A stretch of DNA of 5,545 nucleotides from Deltaproteobacteria bacterium. GTDB lineage: Bacteria; Myxococcota_A; Polyangia; HGW-17; SLPX01. The first letter of the stretch is position 1; each line of letters opens with the position of its first letter. The notes beneath the pieces are model-generated. The model worked only from the letters and a program-made list of their open reading frames with translations, did not search any database and was not told where the DNA came from. This document shows positions 5,390-5,545 of this stretch, piece after piece. The stretch lies in NCBI GenBank assembly GCA_011390535.1, contig JAABSF010000186.1, positions 1-5,545 of the forward strand, written 5' to 3'. Position numbers and translations under genes: made by a program.

Positions 5390-5545
5390 TCATGAACAAT
5401 AAGAGCCTTCGCTGATGTAGATCATCTGGTATTCGAGCGTATACTCCTGGCAGGATCGGCTGCCCGAAGCATCCTCGACTTTGATAAAAACATCGTAATC
5501 ATCGGAAAAGATGGGGTCACATTCACCACTCCACTGGATGCCTAC
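5390..5545 (-). CDS. C-terminal part of an uncharacterised, probably secreted protein (5' end outside window)
   Basis: On the minus strand a frame is open from the window edge to a TGA at 5390-5392, giving the last 51 residues of a protein whose start lies beyond 5545. The other two minus frames close within the first 21 bases of that edge. The text looks like real protein: acidic and aromatic, with alternating hydrophobic positions typical of beta strands (YDVFIKVED, then CQEYTLEYQMIYI), plus WSGECD. Three cysteines (9th, 32nd and 50th of the visible residues) could form disulfides. Such patterns are common in extracellular beta-sandwich repeats of myxobacterial-type secreted proteins, but no family is assigned. 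The gene converges on the synthase gene. Confidence 0.6.
   Translation of the reverse strand, partial: VGIQWSGECDPIFSDDYDVFIKVEDASGSRSCQEYTLEYQMIYISEGSYCS

Overview
The window reads as chromosomal DNA of a Gram-negative bacterium. It looks most like the Myxococcota / former Deltaproteobacteria (including Bradymonadales-like lineages). That placement is inferred from a membrane-anchored Hanks-type Ser/Thr kinase with the 'GGMAE' glycine loop, a 'GKFRYMSPEQ' activation segment and C-terminal PEGA domains, next to a secreted lipoprotein. No rRNA, tRNA, transposase, phage, CRISPR or toxin-antitoxin gene was seen.

Layout. Positions 1-298 hold no gene I can support, but include a 58-nt stretch with no G on the + strand and, at the end, a good Shine-Dalgarno. 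Positions 299-1270 (+) encode a lipoprotein: signal peptide with lipobox, long Ser-rich linker, four-cysteine cluster and a conserved C-terminal domain of unknown function. Positions 1271-1793 are a long intergenic and leader region. It carries a regular 13-nt-period repeat array (six units of ATCYGTG plus six bases), a hairpin fused to the last repeat unit, an AT-rich promoter-like stretch, and a possible short upstream ORF whose stop codon overlaps the next start. Positions 1794-4271 (+) encode the kinase: cytoplasmic kinase domain, disordered Pro-rich and basic linker, one transmembrane helix and two extracytoplasmic PEGA domains. Positions 4274-5266 (+) encode an S4-domain RluA-family RNA pseudouridine synthase, two bases after the kinase stop and so almost certainly in the same transcript. 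Positions 5390-5545 (-) are the C-terminal end of a convergent gene that continues beyond the window and looks like part of a secreted beta-rich protein. The 123 bp between the two convergent genes hold a purine-rich tract framed by a short inverted repeat.

How the genes may work together. The kinase would sense or bind something outside the inner membrane, possibly cell wall or surface material via its PEGA domains, and phosphorylate cytoplasmic proteins. The synthase modifies uridines in RNA, most often 23S rRNA. Their tight spacing implies shared expression and perhaps translational coupling, but not a shared pathway. The lipoprotein is separated by over 500 bp and is probably its own transcription unit. 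I see no clear novel multi-gene system. The most unusual features are the 13-nt repeat array and the arrangement just upstream of the kinase start.
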